DNA of 64,000 nt. It comes from Acheta domesticus. Lineage: Eukaryota; Arthropoda; Insecta; Orthoptera; Gryllidae. Positions 25,101-38,645 of this stretch are shown one piece after another (the first letter of the stretch is position 1; each line of letters opens with the position of its first letter). Under the pieces are notes generated by a model. That model ran no database searches. It was not told the origin of the DNA and was given only the letters and a program-made list of their open reading frames with translations. The translations under genes and the position numbers were made by a program. Location of the stretch: the NCBI GenBank assembly GCA_031308135.1, contig JAHLJT010008756.1, forward strand, positions 130,322,997-130,386,996, read 5' to 3'.

Positions 25101-28100
25101 GGCGCGGCTGTGGACGCTGCCCAAGTGCTGCCCGCGCGAGCAGCAGCTCAACGCCAGCGCCACGGGCTGCGAGGCGCGGGCGGGAGCGGCGGCGGGCGGC
25201 GACGCCGGCGGCTTCGAGGACCTGAGCGCCGTGGTGGCGGGCGGCGCGCACCACTGGGTGCCCCGGAGGCTGCTCTCCAGGAAGGCCCTGCTGGTGGAGT
25301 ACCTGCGCGAGCCCGACCGCCAGTGGATCTCCGCGCGGCAGGTCGTCCCCGCCGACGACGAGCGCCTGTGGCAGCTCGACCTGTCGGGCGACGCCCCGCG
25401 GGTGATGGTGCTCTCCGCGAACAGCACGGTGCGCACGCGCGCCTGGGTGTACTGCTTCGACAGCGCGGGGGCGCGCGGCCGCGTGCTGCTGACGGTGGCG
25501 TCGCAGGTGAACAAGTGCTGCCGCAAGGACGAGCAGCTGGACGTGCGCGCCGCGCGCTGCGTGGACCGCCTGGGCGTGGAGGGCGGCGGCGCGCAGATGG
25601 GCATCGTGGACACCGAGGACCCCGAGGCGGCCTTCTGGATCCCGCAGCAGCTGCGGAGCAACCTCATCCCGGTGCGGTACGGCTACGGCCTCATGGAGAA
25701 GGGGGGCGTGGTGTTTGAGGCGGAGCACGGTGGGCGCTGGCGAATCGACATCGGAGCCGAAGGTTCCGTGCTTTCCTTGATGTCGTCGACGGTGTCGGGG
25801 ACGAGTCGCACGGTGAGCACCGACAAGTTCTGCTTCGACGCCGTGGAGAAGGAGGGCCCGGTGGCGCTGATCGCCGACGTGTGCTACGAGCAGGGCTTCA
25901 ACTGCTTCTTCAAGTGCTGCCCGTCGGGCAAGCTGCTGTCGGCCGAGGGCACGTGCACCGAGCACGCAGGGCGCGACTGGTCGCCGCGCGCGTCGGCGGC
26001 CGGCCCGTTCCTCAGCAGCGAGGGGCTGTACACGGCCAAGATCCTCGCGCACCCCATCTGCGGCGACGCCCCCTTCCACGTCGACCGCATCGCCCCGGCC
26101 TCGCCCAAGGAGTTCGCCGAGCGCCTGCAGGTAAGCTCCTGTCCTTTTTGACAATCCTGTCTCTACCCACTCTTATCGGGGATTGTCCCTTTCTGTATTC
26201 CCTGTCATGTCGTTTTGTCAGCGAAAAATGAGACAGCAAAATGACCAATTTTATTGACAGGATTTTTCAACATAAAATAGCGACAACAAATTTTAATTTC
26301 ACATAATACGCGCTCTTAAGGCGGAGAAACTTTGGGTAAACTTTGAAAAGATTGTCCAAAGGAAACTGCTTATCCTCATTTTTGTATTTTGTTCATAAGG
26401 GAAGATTCTGTGTCGCTCGGCTGCAGAATTTCAAACAATGTGATTCCGTCGCGTCTTATCTGGAAGAGTCATATTCGGAAAAACCGTCACAATGAACGGC
26501 GTTACCTGTGCTGCTCCGATAATAAAACTCTATTTTTATCGGTGTACATGTGCAAGAATGTGACGTGAAGCTTGGAAAAATAATTTCTGAAATACAATTG
26601 CTGTACCTAATTCGAGAAATAAATTGCACCGTTTTCGCTCTCTGTCCTAAAATGATACCAACTAATCAAAATCTTTCTGACTCACACGAATGTTGCAAAC
26701 CCAGAAATACTGAATGTAGCAAAAGTTACATATGTTTGTGTCGTATGAAATTCATTAGTCATCAGATAACGAATTAATGATCTAACCTGACGTTGACGAG
26801 TAAATGATGGTGATTTTATTGAAGTTTTAATTGTTCTGAAGGTAGTTAAATGTATTTATTCTGAATGACTTAAATACTTCAATAGAGTACTTTTGTAACT
26901 TGGAAATGCTAAATCATGAGAACATTGTCACTGAACAAAACTGAAGTAATCTTTGAAAGGAATGTTTACATTAATTTAACATGACTTTCCTATGCATTTA
27001 TGTTTTATTCTTTAAAAATAATGCGTCGATTTCTTTGTCATTGACATAAATACTCAAATGTCTCCTTTTCCTGTTTCACAAACTCACTCACCGTTCTTCC
27101 AGGGAAAGGAGCGGCAGTACCGCTTCTCCAAAACGTTTTTCTGCGCGGACTTCCGCGACGGTGCGAGGGCGGGCGCGGGGGTGGGCGAGGCGCTGGCCTA
27201 CTGCGTGGCCCCACCCATCGCCCCCACGTACGAGGCGGTGCGGCCGCTGGGCGTGGCGGCGGTGGCGCTCCTAGCGGCGGCTCTGGCGTTACTGCTACGC
27301 GCCCCCGAGACACGCGCCTCCACGCACGGGCGCGCGCTCGCGTGCCACGCCGCCTGTCTGCTCGCCGCCAACGCCACGCAGGCCGCCTGGTTCTTCCTCG
27401 ACCGCGACGACGCCTACTGCAAGTACTACGGTGAGGCTCACATACACTCTGTCTCTGTCATACATACTGTCTCACACACGAACACTCTCTGAAGCACTCA
27501 CTGAATCACGCACACACTCACATGTACACTATTATTGACATAAATACATTCACAAACCCACACTCATTCATAAAGACACATTCTCATACACACACGCTCC
27601 GAATCACCTATTCACACACGCAATAATTAGAGCAATTGCTAGAAAGCTTGCTTGAGTTTAGCAATTGCTAGAAATACGAACAAAATGTTGCCAAACGCTG
27701 AAAAATTATTAATGTTTTGTGTGACGGTCAGTGCAGTCTATTTCTGAAGGTTTTCAATAAAAAAAATCAAAATAAATATCAAAATGGGAAATCACGTACA
27801 ATGCACGAAATATTCATGAATATGCGATACAATTACCTACATTGTACTGTATGGTATCACCCCGATTGGATCTGTAACTAGAGATGTTATTTCGACAACA
27901 CAACGATGTTTGAACATGTTTAGTTTGAGAGTGGTAGTATTTAATAATTTATAAATATGATTTAAATGTGAAAATAAAGTAAAATAAAATTATAAGAACA
28001 ATTTAAGAAACTGAGAACCTGAGTGATCAGGGTCTTTGCAAGGTGTCTCATCTTCTCAGTTCGCCGTACGAATGTCACGGGATAATGAGGAAGGCCCTAT

Positions 28101-31100
28101 GCCTACGGCACATCCGCTACTTCTTACTTCTTATGTTTGTTGAAGTTCGCGAATGGCGAAATATTAAATTAGTTTCCCTTATTCCGTGATTTTAGTGAGA
28201 AGATCGGAAAAGAATAACTCGAAGACACGAACACATATTCCATGCACTATGCACATATACTACTCGTACATACGTGCAGCACACACCATGTACATCACGC
28301 GCATACCACATAGGCACCACGTTACCACATACACACCGCACACACCACATACACGCACACATACACACACATACGCACACACACTACCAATTCAAACATT
28401 CATTTCTCCTCCATTTCTTAGACTTATTATCGTGTTAATTTTACTTGTGAGCAGTACAATTTTGTTCGACAATGATATAATGTGCCAGTGTTTTAATAAC
28501 CATTTGATTGATTTATTTAAAAATATTTTAGAACAACTTTGTCAGAAACTTATTTTGATCGCAACACCCCAGATCCTTCTTCATACAGCGATGTAATTAT
28601 TACCTAAATTTTCATCAATGATATGACGAGATGAAACCCAAACTCACATTATTCTCTTAAAGACATCTGACACTAAAATGTATTTCCTACAAAATGGTGG
28701 CAAAGGATGCATGCCAAAATATTTACCATAGAATTACTCTGCTACAGATTGAAAAGAACTGCATAAATGTTTTTCATTTTTTTCTGTTTCACATTACAAC
28801 GTTTTTGTAACTTTACATTTATTTGTACTCTTGGATCTTAATTACACACATCGACGATGACTAAAATGTATTGTTTTGTTTCTCTGCAGCGTACGCCATC
28901 TACTTCTTCCTGGTGGCGGCGGGCACGTGGCTAAATGCCATCTCTATCAACCTGGCCAGGGGCTTCAAGTGAGTACTCTGCTTTGATCAAATTCCGAACA
29001 TTTTGTAAGTAATTTAATTAATATATAACACATTCTTGAAACAAACTTTGAAAATATATTCTGTGTTCTAGGAAGATTGTACGAAAGTGCTCATCTTTTA
29101 TTGATCGGTTGATTAATCGGTTTTCGGGCACGTGAGTTCTATGATCTTTAGCCCGTTAGTGTAGTGTTTATTCCTGTAAGTGGCGGTGTGTCCCCGATAC
29201 ATGTTAGGATCTGGCGCCGATGTTAACATCAGCTTACGGAGTATTTCCTTCCCCAGGTATTTCCTCCGACGGGTAACCGCACCAGGCGGCACTTGATGTA
29301 AGCTCCCAACTGGTCTTCTGACAAGTGTAGCAGTATATGTGTGTGTCTGTGTACTCTCTGTCTGAATCAGTGAAAAACTACTGATTGACAGTGACTATTC
29401 ACTGATGGTATCAGTTATATCCCTACCACTGACAATCAGTGAATTGAACTGAACAAATCAGTGAAAATCGAGCGCACTTTTTGAATCAGCGAGACTTCAC
29501 TCTTTGAATCAGTGAAATCTGTCACAACTGATTGAACGTAACGACTGAACGATCAGTGAGGGATGGTGGCGCGGCACTTTTACCACTGACGACCAGTGAA
29601 ATGCTGGCGGACATTATGAAAAGGTTCGCATATTCGCTGATTGTCAGCGAAACTACACATTTCGACTGAAGATATCAGTGACTTCGTTTCTCACTGATTG
29701 AATCAGCGACAATTTCACTGATTTAGATTCAGAGAGTAAGGGATAGAATAGGACAAGGAAGAGGATAAAAAGATCCCGCGTGGTCAGTGTCCAGTTTAGC
29801 TTTGGCATTCGCCTGGTAGTGATCGAAGTAATCACGAAAATCTTCCGAACGGTTCAGCTGGTCGCTAGGATTCGCCTCTGGACAGTAGCTGAACTCGTCC
29901 TAGATCTAAAGGTTGTGTCGAATATCCCTCTACTGTCGGGTCTCCAACAAGATACATAAATAATTTCAAATATAATTAATTAAGACACTTTATATCAATC
30001 AATCTTCTAATTTCTTTAACTCTTTAACAAATGATCCTGCTTATCAACATTTCGATGTACGAAAAAATTACAGCATAAAACAAATTCCTTCTCGCTCGGC
30101 GATATCCTACCAGCAGCGTCCCGGCCGCGGCCGTGGATTAATGGGTACGTGTGATTAGCACGACGATATCCCCACGCCGTATTCTGGTCTTCTCAACCTG
30201 AGAAGTGAATTTTCTCATCGTCACACAGCAACACATACTGGGAAATTGCAAGGAAAACGCACACTATAATCTTGCCCGACCGGGAATCGAACCCGAGGTC
30301 ACGTCAAAGAAAGCGAACCAATGAGTTAAGTCGTGGGGTCGAAATTGCGGATTAACATATATGTTTGTATATTTCAGACAAAATTCAAACTGACTCATTG
30401 TTTTTCGATTTTTTTCCTATGCACACATTTTGCTTGACGCAGTCTGCTTAGTTTCCTTTCAATTTCTGCGAGCATTGGAAATAAGTAGTAGAACAAGGAA
30501 ATTAGTTAGTTAGTTAATGCCTTATTTTACGTGGCGAGACTCGGGTCATGAGACCCGCTCTTCCGTCTGACCACGCAAATTTCGCTACGCTCCTTTCACC
30601 AACTAGCGGGGAAAGAAAGTGTTCCATGGGCGACGAAACAGGCGATTTTGAATTTTGCTCAGAGGCGTCATTTAGGCTCAAGGATCTTTAACATGCAGTA
30701 AATATACTACATGGCACATTCGGCTTTACTTCCCTTCCTAAGAAAGGCGTACGAAGGATTTTTTCGCCCTTAAAAGTCCACGGCTTAGATCTGGTTTGAA
30801 CCCGCAATCTTGGGTACAATCCGATACGCTGACCGTTATACCATCCGAATTCGCATTACTAATAGAATTATAATATTAATAATATAAGAAATCTACATTA
30901 CGGATCTCCAATAAGCACGGAAAATATGTAAAGAAGACTATGTAGCCGCAGGGCACGCGAGAAGTGTCTATGATTTCGTTAGATATCCAGGAACTCGGAA
31001 AATATACAAAAACAATGAAAGAATTTTGAATTTGACTGAAAAGTGCAAATGTTTGACTGTGTTATTTCGCCTATTCTAATACTTAGTATGTGTCTAGATA

Positions 31101-33890
31101 TAACCAGCTAACATTCTGAAGGCTCCAAAGAAGGGACCGCTCAACGATAAAGATTTGCTATTCACGTGTTGTGATACGGAACAGCTACTTAATTGCTAAT
31201 CTTCTTAAGTAAGGAGCTGTTGTACTGTGTATCCGTTTATACTATGCTAAAATATTGCAGAATTTATGAAGCACAATTTTGTTAAAATATTTTATTTATT
31301 GTAGAGTTATACTAGAATATTTTCTGTGTTTGTCAGCAGTGTCGGTGCTAGTTTTTAGAAACCATTTTTGTAATTTTGGTCAACAGCATTTGTGCTGCTG
31401 AAGGCTACTTAAATTTATTATAATGGTAGTTTCCAATTCTTGTAGACTTAGCTGTAGTAGATTAATTATTTTCATGTATTAATGGTTATAATTTTAAGGA
31501 TTTTGATATGGTGGAATGAGAGATTTATTTATTGATCGTCAAAAAACTGTGAAAATTGTGAAATCTCTTGGCATGGCTCTGGCCCTGGAAACCTACGACA
31601 TTACTCAGCGGTAAAACTGAATGTGGCGTGCGGAGAAGAGACGGGAAATGAAGGAACTCCGAGAAAACCAAAAGAAAATCCATTTTTATCCACCACTAAT
31701 GCCTTATAGACATGTTTTGAATCCGGGTACATGGATGTAAAGCAAAGATTTGGCCACTATATTACAGATCCCTCAACTTCAAATCTTTTGCATTATTCAT
31801 TTGAATAATTGATAGTAATGATGGCCGATACACGAATGAGTTACTTCTTGTGACCGCACTTAACAAATGAATGCGACAATTTTAGTTTGATGCAACTGAA
31901 GAACAGTACGAAGTCAGACGTAGTAGTATCATCGAGCCAGATGTATTGTTAAATGCTGTTGTATTTATTATCTTGCACGGAATAGTCTCTTCGTAGCGTT
32001 TTAATAAATGTGTGATATTTTTCTTTTTAAGTTATTACAATTTAGTTACTCCCGTCTTAGAATTTGAACAAAAATAGATTCAGCTACACGAAATAATACA
32101 GAAACCATTAACTCCGGGGGTGTAGAGATTAAATAACTGGAATAGAAAAATCCAATGAAAACTAAATATTTTGTTACTTCATTAGTTGTTTTCAAAATAT
32201 TTCTTAATTAACTGTATTGAAAAAATGCGTACATTGTGCCATAAAATATTACCTTGGCGTTGCGTAAGATCAGACAAGATCCAAAAGCATTTTACCTTTA
32301 ATGTATGCCTTCTTATTCCGTTTGATGGTCTCAGTGCTCAAAATATTCCTGCTTGAATGCAAACAATGCAGAGGGAATTTCCCCACCGCAATACGCAAGG
32401 GATTCGAGCACTTCTGAAATTGAAGTCGGTAATTGCACGCTGGTGACCTCAGGCGGATGCGAGCGGGCGTGCCTATGCGGCCTCGAAATACAAACGTCCT
32501 TCAAGAGGAACCGAAACATGTCCTTAAATTCTGACGGAACCCTTCAATTTGATTATCGCCGTGGATGAAGAAAGATATCCACCTAAAATTATTGTTTGAA
32601 ATGTTGGTGTTCGGAAGAGCTTTTATTGAATACTGGGTGATTACTGGGCGTTTCCAAGGTATTTAACACAATTTTCAATTAGCGGTGCCCGTCTGCTCTT
32701 CCCACTCGCCTTGCAGCCTTGCATTGACATTGGATAGCAATTATCCAATCAAAATATGTACTTATGAAGAATATCAAAAACGTTGCTGATCTATAACGCA
32801 ACATATAACAACAAATACTTAATGACAGGCATCTTCTTCCTTGGAGCCTAGTTGTTGAATGACCACAGATATGTCATAAGTAGAGACGCTCAGAGGAAAA
32901 AATTCAATCGGTACGTGCAGTGTGATATTAGGCCGATTAATAGAATCACACATTTACATTTTTCTGCCAAAATCGAAACAGCTTCATTGTGTATTTACTG
33001 AGAGGTCCTGAGTATCAAACAAAACCATAGAGGCAGCCCTCAGGTCCGGATGCTTCAGTTTTCTCTCAATTTCTGCGCGCATTGGAAGTAAGAAATACCA
33101 CAGTATACGTATTTACACAGCTACAGAGCAGCTCAGCCCGTTTCTTGGCAAGTTACGGATACGCGCGCATACAGCTAGCGATCCTGGTGGAGGTAAAATG
33201 AAACGAAAGGTTGATGCTACTTTACATGGATTTCTTTGTGAAATCGCATTTAATAAGAGCTGGTTAAAAATATAAAAGGAAATTCGTATTATTTCTTGAT
33301 TTTTTGGTGCTATAGTTCTAGGATTTGAAGGACAAGTCATTAAATAACACGTAAAACTACATTGAACCAACATTTTAATCTTACATTTGACATGTATCGG
33401 AACATATTTAATATGCACCATCTGAATTCTTATAAAATGGGACGTCGATTATCCGAAAGTCAATCATCCGAAACGTCAAATATCAGAACTTATATTTTCT
33501 CTGGATAATTATTTTTTTAATTAGGTACCGCAATCATTTTCTTTTTTAATACTGAGAGTTGAGAATGACCTCCGTTGTGATTAAATATTGACGAGATACT
33601 GTACTATAGTCACTCATCTGACTTCAGTGAACTTCGACAAATACTCTCCAAATCCATTTTTATGTTCGGTTATCCGAATTATCGAATATCCGGTCTGGTC
33701 CCAATTAGTTCGGGTAATCGACGTCACACTGTACTTTTCCAGTTAACACATAAATAACAATGTGAGTGTCAAAAGGGGACGCGTTGTTCTGCAATTAAAT
33801 GCAGTAATAATGAGAAATCTGAGTTATGTTGTTTTTGTAATAATAATAATAGGAATGTTAATAATAATAATAATAATAATAGTAATGATA

Positions 33891-33922
<32 letters not shown>

Positions 33923-36900
33923 ATAACCCTGCGTTATGTTGTTTTTACTTGTATAATAGACCTAGAAAGGAAAGACGGAAATGTGGTATTACATGCTAAC
34001 ATAAATGTAATTTCATCTTACGAGTAAATACCCTTATTTACTACTTAAAATACTTATATTTCTAGATATTTTCATGAGCAGTTCAGGAATACTTTTCCTT
34101 CCTCATGATCCCACTATTCACTTTCAAGGACAACACTTCACAGATTTAAATCAATTTTTCTTTAGAAATTCTTCAAAACTTATACTTTACATATTGTTTT
34201 AGTAATTTGCATAAGGAAATTATATTATACAAAAAAACCTTTACTTTTTGGTTAGATTTAACAGAACTATTCTGTATTGCGCATTGTAAGACGGCATAGT
34301 AGTCCTTGATAGTCGCGTGGATCGCTAGAGTCGCTAACCAACACCTAGCCATAGGGCATTTAACATGGAGCTGGTCCACTGTATAAATACGTATACTGTA
34401 GTATAATGGCTGGTATGTTGTTGCAGGAAGCCGCTAGGTCCCCTGACGGGATTGTGGAAAAGACTAAAAATAACGAAGGTGCACAAAACTGTGCATCTAA
34501 AATAAGATTGGGGTTCAAATTCTCTCATGTGACACTTTTCGGGTACTTATTTGTTATCTATTTGTTAACATTACTTATTGTTTCACAACAAACTAATTCG
34601 TGACATTATATATCATTGCATAAAATATTATTTTCCTAAAATATTAAAACTGTCTTTTCCAAAAACGTTCTCTAATGGAAGAATGAATGTAAATTACAGT
34701 ATTGGATATGTCAAAGAGTCGCATATTGCTTTGACTTATGGAATAATGTACGTTTTATTAAATAATTTTAATGCTGTAATTGAATCATAAACATTCTAAA
34801 TAACTACCATTTAAAAAAATTAAGTATCGATTTTCCAAGCGAACATTGTCCACCCACCCCCGTACCATCATTTGAAAACTGTACACTTCCTCTGCTCCGC
34901 GGCTCGGTTCGGAGCAGGAGAGAAGATTTCTGTGACGTCACAGAGCATAGAATTGGCAAGCATTGCCGCTCAGTGCATCAACCTGATGTCACAGCAATCC
35001 CTCTGACCTAGAGGTCCTAGGTTCGAGTCCTGACGGCGGCAGGATTTTCGACACTAGCTTGTCAGCTAGGTCGAATACCGTCGCTGTCTGGAGGAGAATT
35101 CTAGCGTCAGGCTGCTCTGATGGGTAGTTTTCCGTGGTTCCTCCGATCCACATCAGGCGAATGCCGGAGCAATACCCTAACAGACGGGCTACGGACCGCG
35201 CGCGATCTTTCCTTCCACATCCTTGCCCTATCCTCACCCCCTTACACACACACCTACACTAACATGCACTACACTGCCACACATGCCGGGAGACGGGTCG
35301 GGAGCTTAGAGCTTGTCCCGGCTGGGACGGTGCCCCGCAGGTGGGAGGTACCTGGTTGAGAGGAAAACCCCGCTTGTCGACGGTAGATCGGCGCCAGATC
35401 TCGCCATCCAGCAGAGAAAATATCATCGCTACCTACAAGAAAAAACACGCACTACACTTACCAGACAAATGACCTAAGTAGTTGACGCGCCCGAAATCAC
35501 GAATCAATCAAGCAAGCAAGCAAGCATTGTCATACACACCTCCCTCACGTCCAGATGTTTTTTTTAATTGGTGGATGCTGTGTTGTTGCAGGAAGCCGCT
35601 GGGCGCGCTGGCGAGCGGCGCACGGCGCAAGAGTGGTGGCGGGGACAGCGGCGAGTGGCGCCGCTTCGCGTTGCTGTCGGCGTGGGCGTGGGGCGCTGCG
35701 GCGGCGCTCACAGCGCTGTGCGTGGCGGCACACGGCAACGCGCAACAGCTGAGCGACGCCGGCCTCTACGCGCCCTCGCTCTTCGAGACCAGGACGTGCT
35801 TCTTCGAGGTCGTCTACACCGAGCACCTCCGACACGGTAACTCCGCTTTCGATGGCAGCGACGTGGTTCGTGGATTGTTCTCCACCAGCTCTGAAATATT
35901 CAACTGAAGTATGTGTTAGGAAAGTAGTGTTTCAGTGAGCAAAAAAGTATTATTTTCGAATTCACGTGATTTCTGACAAGTATTACCTCAGGAGGCAAAT
36001 TCCATAAGCCGGGGTCATGTATTCAAATAGAAAGATTCGTAATATTTAACAAATTCCTGAGCGCCCAGAATGTCTAAAATGTCTTTCTGGAAAAACATTT
36101 TGTGTGGATTTTCAGAAGCATTTTTGCTGCAGACAACTAGTTTTCTTCTAATTTTTATTTGATACTAAAAATTGTAGTAATGACAATGAACGAGAACATT
36201 CAGAATGGAAAATAAAAATTATGCAAGCTGGTAGAGATTGTGGCATCTTGGAAACTACAAATCACGGAGAAGAACTCCACTATTTACACTGATATTTGCA
36301 ATATTAATTAGAAGCATAATTAGCGTATCTTAGAATAAATTAGAGTATCTGTATACAGCTCTGGTAGACTGCCCCTAGATCGTAGGAGTCATCCCTAACT
36401 TCCTGCAATTAATTGCTTGTCTCGTGGCTCTCGCCACTAATCAAAGACCTGTGTATGTCTATACTTGCTTTTACCCCAGCACTTGTACTTTATTAGGGGC
36501 CGAAGCTCCAGGGTGGGCACCTAGGCGTTAGCCTCTAATTCGCACCCTCGTCGGGTGTACAAGGACACCTTCCGACCAACATCCGGATCCCGCCGGAACG
36601 CAGTTAGCCGTCGCGGCAACCTCCCCATACAACGCCTGGGTCTTAGGCCGCCCTGCTAGCTCAGAGCTACTAGCTATCCGGGCTAGTACCGGAGTCAATA
36701 TACACCTGTATGACAACGCGCCACTCACATGCGCCGGGACACCAAGTATTGGGCCACTGCCGCGACGAAGCCAAGAGCCCAACTGGGGTCCACCCGAACT
36801 AAGGTCTGGGCGGCTCGGAGGCCCCATCCCGTCTCCCCACTACCTGCACCTTCACGCTCTCGATCTGGGTCGAACCGTAACCAAGGCAACCTGACGGTTG

Positions 36901-38144
36901 GTCATTTTCCCCCCGGGCTTCTACCTACACGCTAGGCTAACGACCTGAGTGGGGCGGCGAGACTCGAGGTACGGGTGGACGTCTATGATTCTCCACTAGA
37001 GACCGTGCGCACCTACGTGCTCACGATCCCGCCTGCGGGGAAATCAAAGACCTGCTGACACAGCGTTCCACTGTCCCAACTGGAATTGATATTGCACTAT
37101 GACTTCCCAACATACTGATCGTCCCACGATTACTTCTCTTTAACTCACCGTCCTGGGTGCAAGTTTTGTACATCCCCATGTATGTCTCCCACTCTGTCTC
37201 ACCCCCGCGAATCGAGCTCTGAGTTTTATACCCTTAGCCCACGTGACTCACGACGTCATATTCGCGTTCGTCCTGCAACTAACATCACGTGATCTCCGAG
37301 TCGCCACGCGGTTTCGCCACTGGCTGCTGTCCCAAAATACTTAGAAGTTCCAAAAATATCTGGACGATACACTTGGCTTCCGGGTCCTTCCAGCACTCGT
37401 CCGCTTGCGACACCCTAACAGCGTCTAAGCCCAAATCCTAAGGCTTCGACATGCGCGTTACTTCCTGACGAAGCGAGGTCCATATGCAATACTTTACAAT
37501 GTACTATGTACACATTTAAATCAAAATATCATTGCTACGTTATTTACATTTCCTGCAAGAACCAATATCATTCTTCTGACCTGTGTGATATCGACGTCAA
37601 TCTTTCACTACTAAATATCATTCCTTTTCAATTCGTTTCTTCCATTTTCGAGAGTCGATTTTTAAGTGTTGCTTGTTAAAAATAAATAGTATTCTCTAGG
37701 TTGGGAGAGTTAACTGGACTTGTGTGCGGCGCAGGGAAGGTGAACAAGAAGGACGACCTGGGCGCTGTCTTTTACTTCTACGCGCCCATGGGGGTGCTGG
37801 TGGTAGTGAACGCTGCCTGCCTTGGGTTCACCACCTGGCACATCCGCTCGCTGCAGAAGGACGCCAGCCACGTGCAGAGAACAGGCACCAGCACAGCACC
37901 CGCCACGCGCAGGTGAGCACAGACACTCTTCACCCCCACACTGAAACCCCAGAAACACACACACAGACATATAGCCACGTGCAGAGAACAGGCACCAGCA
38001 CAGCACCAGCAGACACTCTTCATCCCCACAAGGAAACACCACAAACACACACACACATAGCCATGTTCTGAGAACAGGCACCAGCGCAGCACCCGCCATG
38101 CGTAGGTGAGCACAGACACTCTTCACTCTTACAGTGAAACCTCA

Positions 38145-38184
<40 letters not shown>

Positions 38185-38612
38185 GCCACAAGAAGCGTAC
38201 AGACACCAGCACAGCACCCGCCACAAGTAGGTCAGCACATACATCCTTCGCACACGCACCTCAACCAACTAATCACATAAGGCCACGCGCAACATACAGA
38301 CACTAGCAGAGCCCTCGTTATGCGCAGGTCAGCACAGCGATCCTTCACCCCCATTAGCCCCAAACCCACACACCCACATAGCCATGTGCATGTCACGGTC
38401 ACCAGCACAGCCCCCGCCGTGCGCAAGTTAGAACACAAATCTTTCACCCCCGCACCCCTAGCCTTAAAACTCTGTCTCACACACACACACATAGCCACGT
38501 GTTGTACGTGAAGCTGCTGCTGAAGGTGGGCGTGATGACGCTGAGTATGTGTGTGTGTGAAGCGCCGTGCTGTACGTGAAGCTACTGCTGACGGCGGGTG
38601 TGCTAGCTCTTA

Positions 38613-38645
<33 letters not shown>

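Noticed and set aside
24298..26154. 618-codon minus-strand ORF
   Set aside because: Antisense shadow of the GC-rich exon 2 of gene A; the same shadow appears opposite exon 2 of gene B (57171-58559).
30280..30300. tRNA gene
   Set aside because: B-box matches here and at 35012, 59270 and 63570 lack a full cloverleaf and belong to longer repeated bodies, so they are read as SINEs.
36528..36935. Opposite-strand ORFs of 99 and 68 codons
   Set aside because: Overlapping, unrecognisable, within an intronic insertion.
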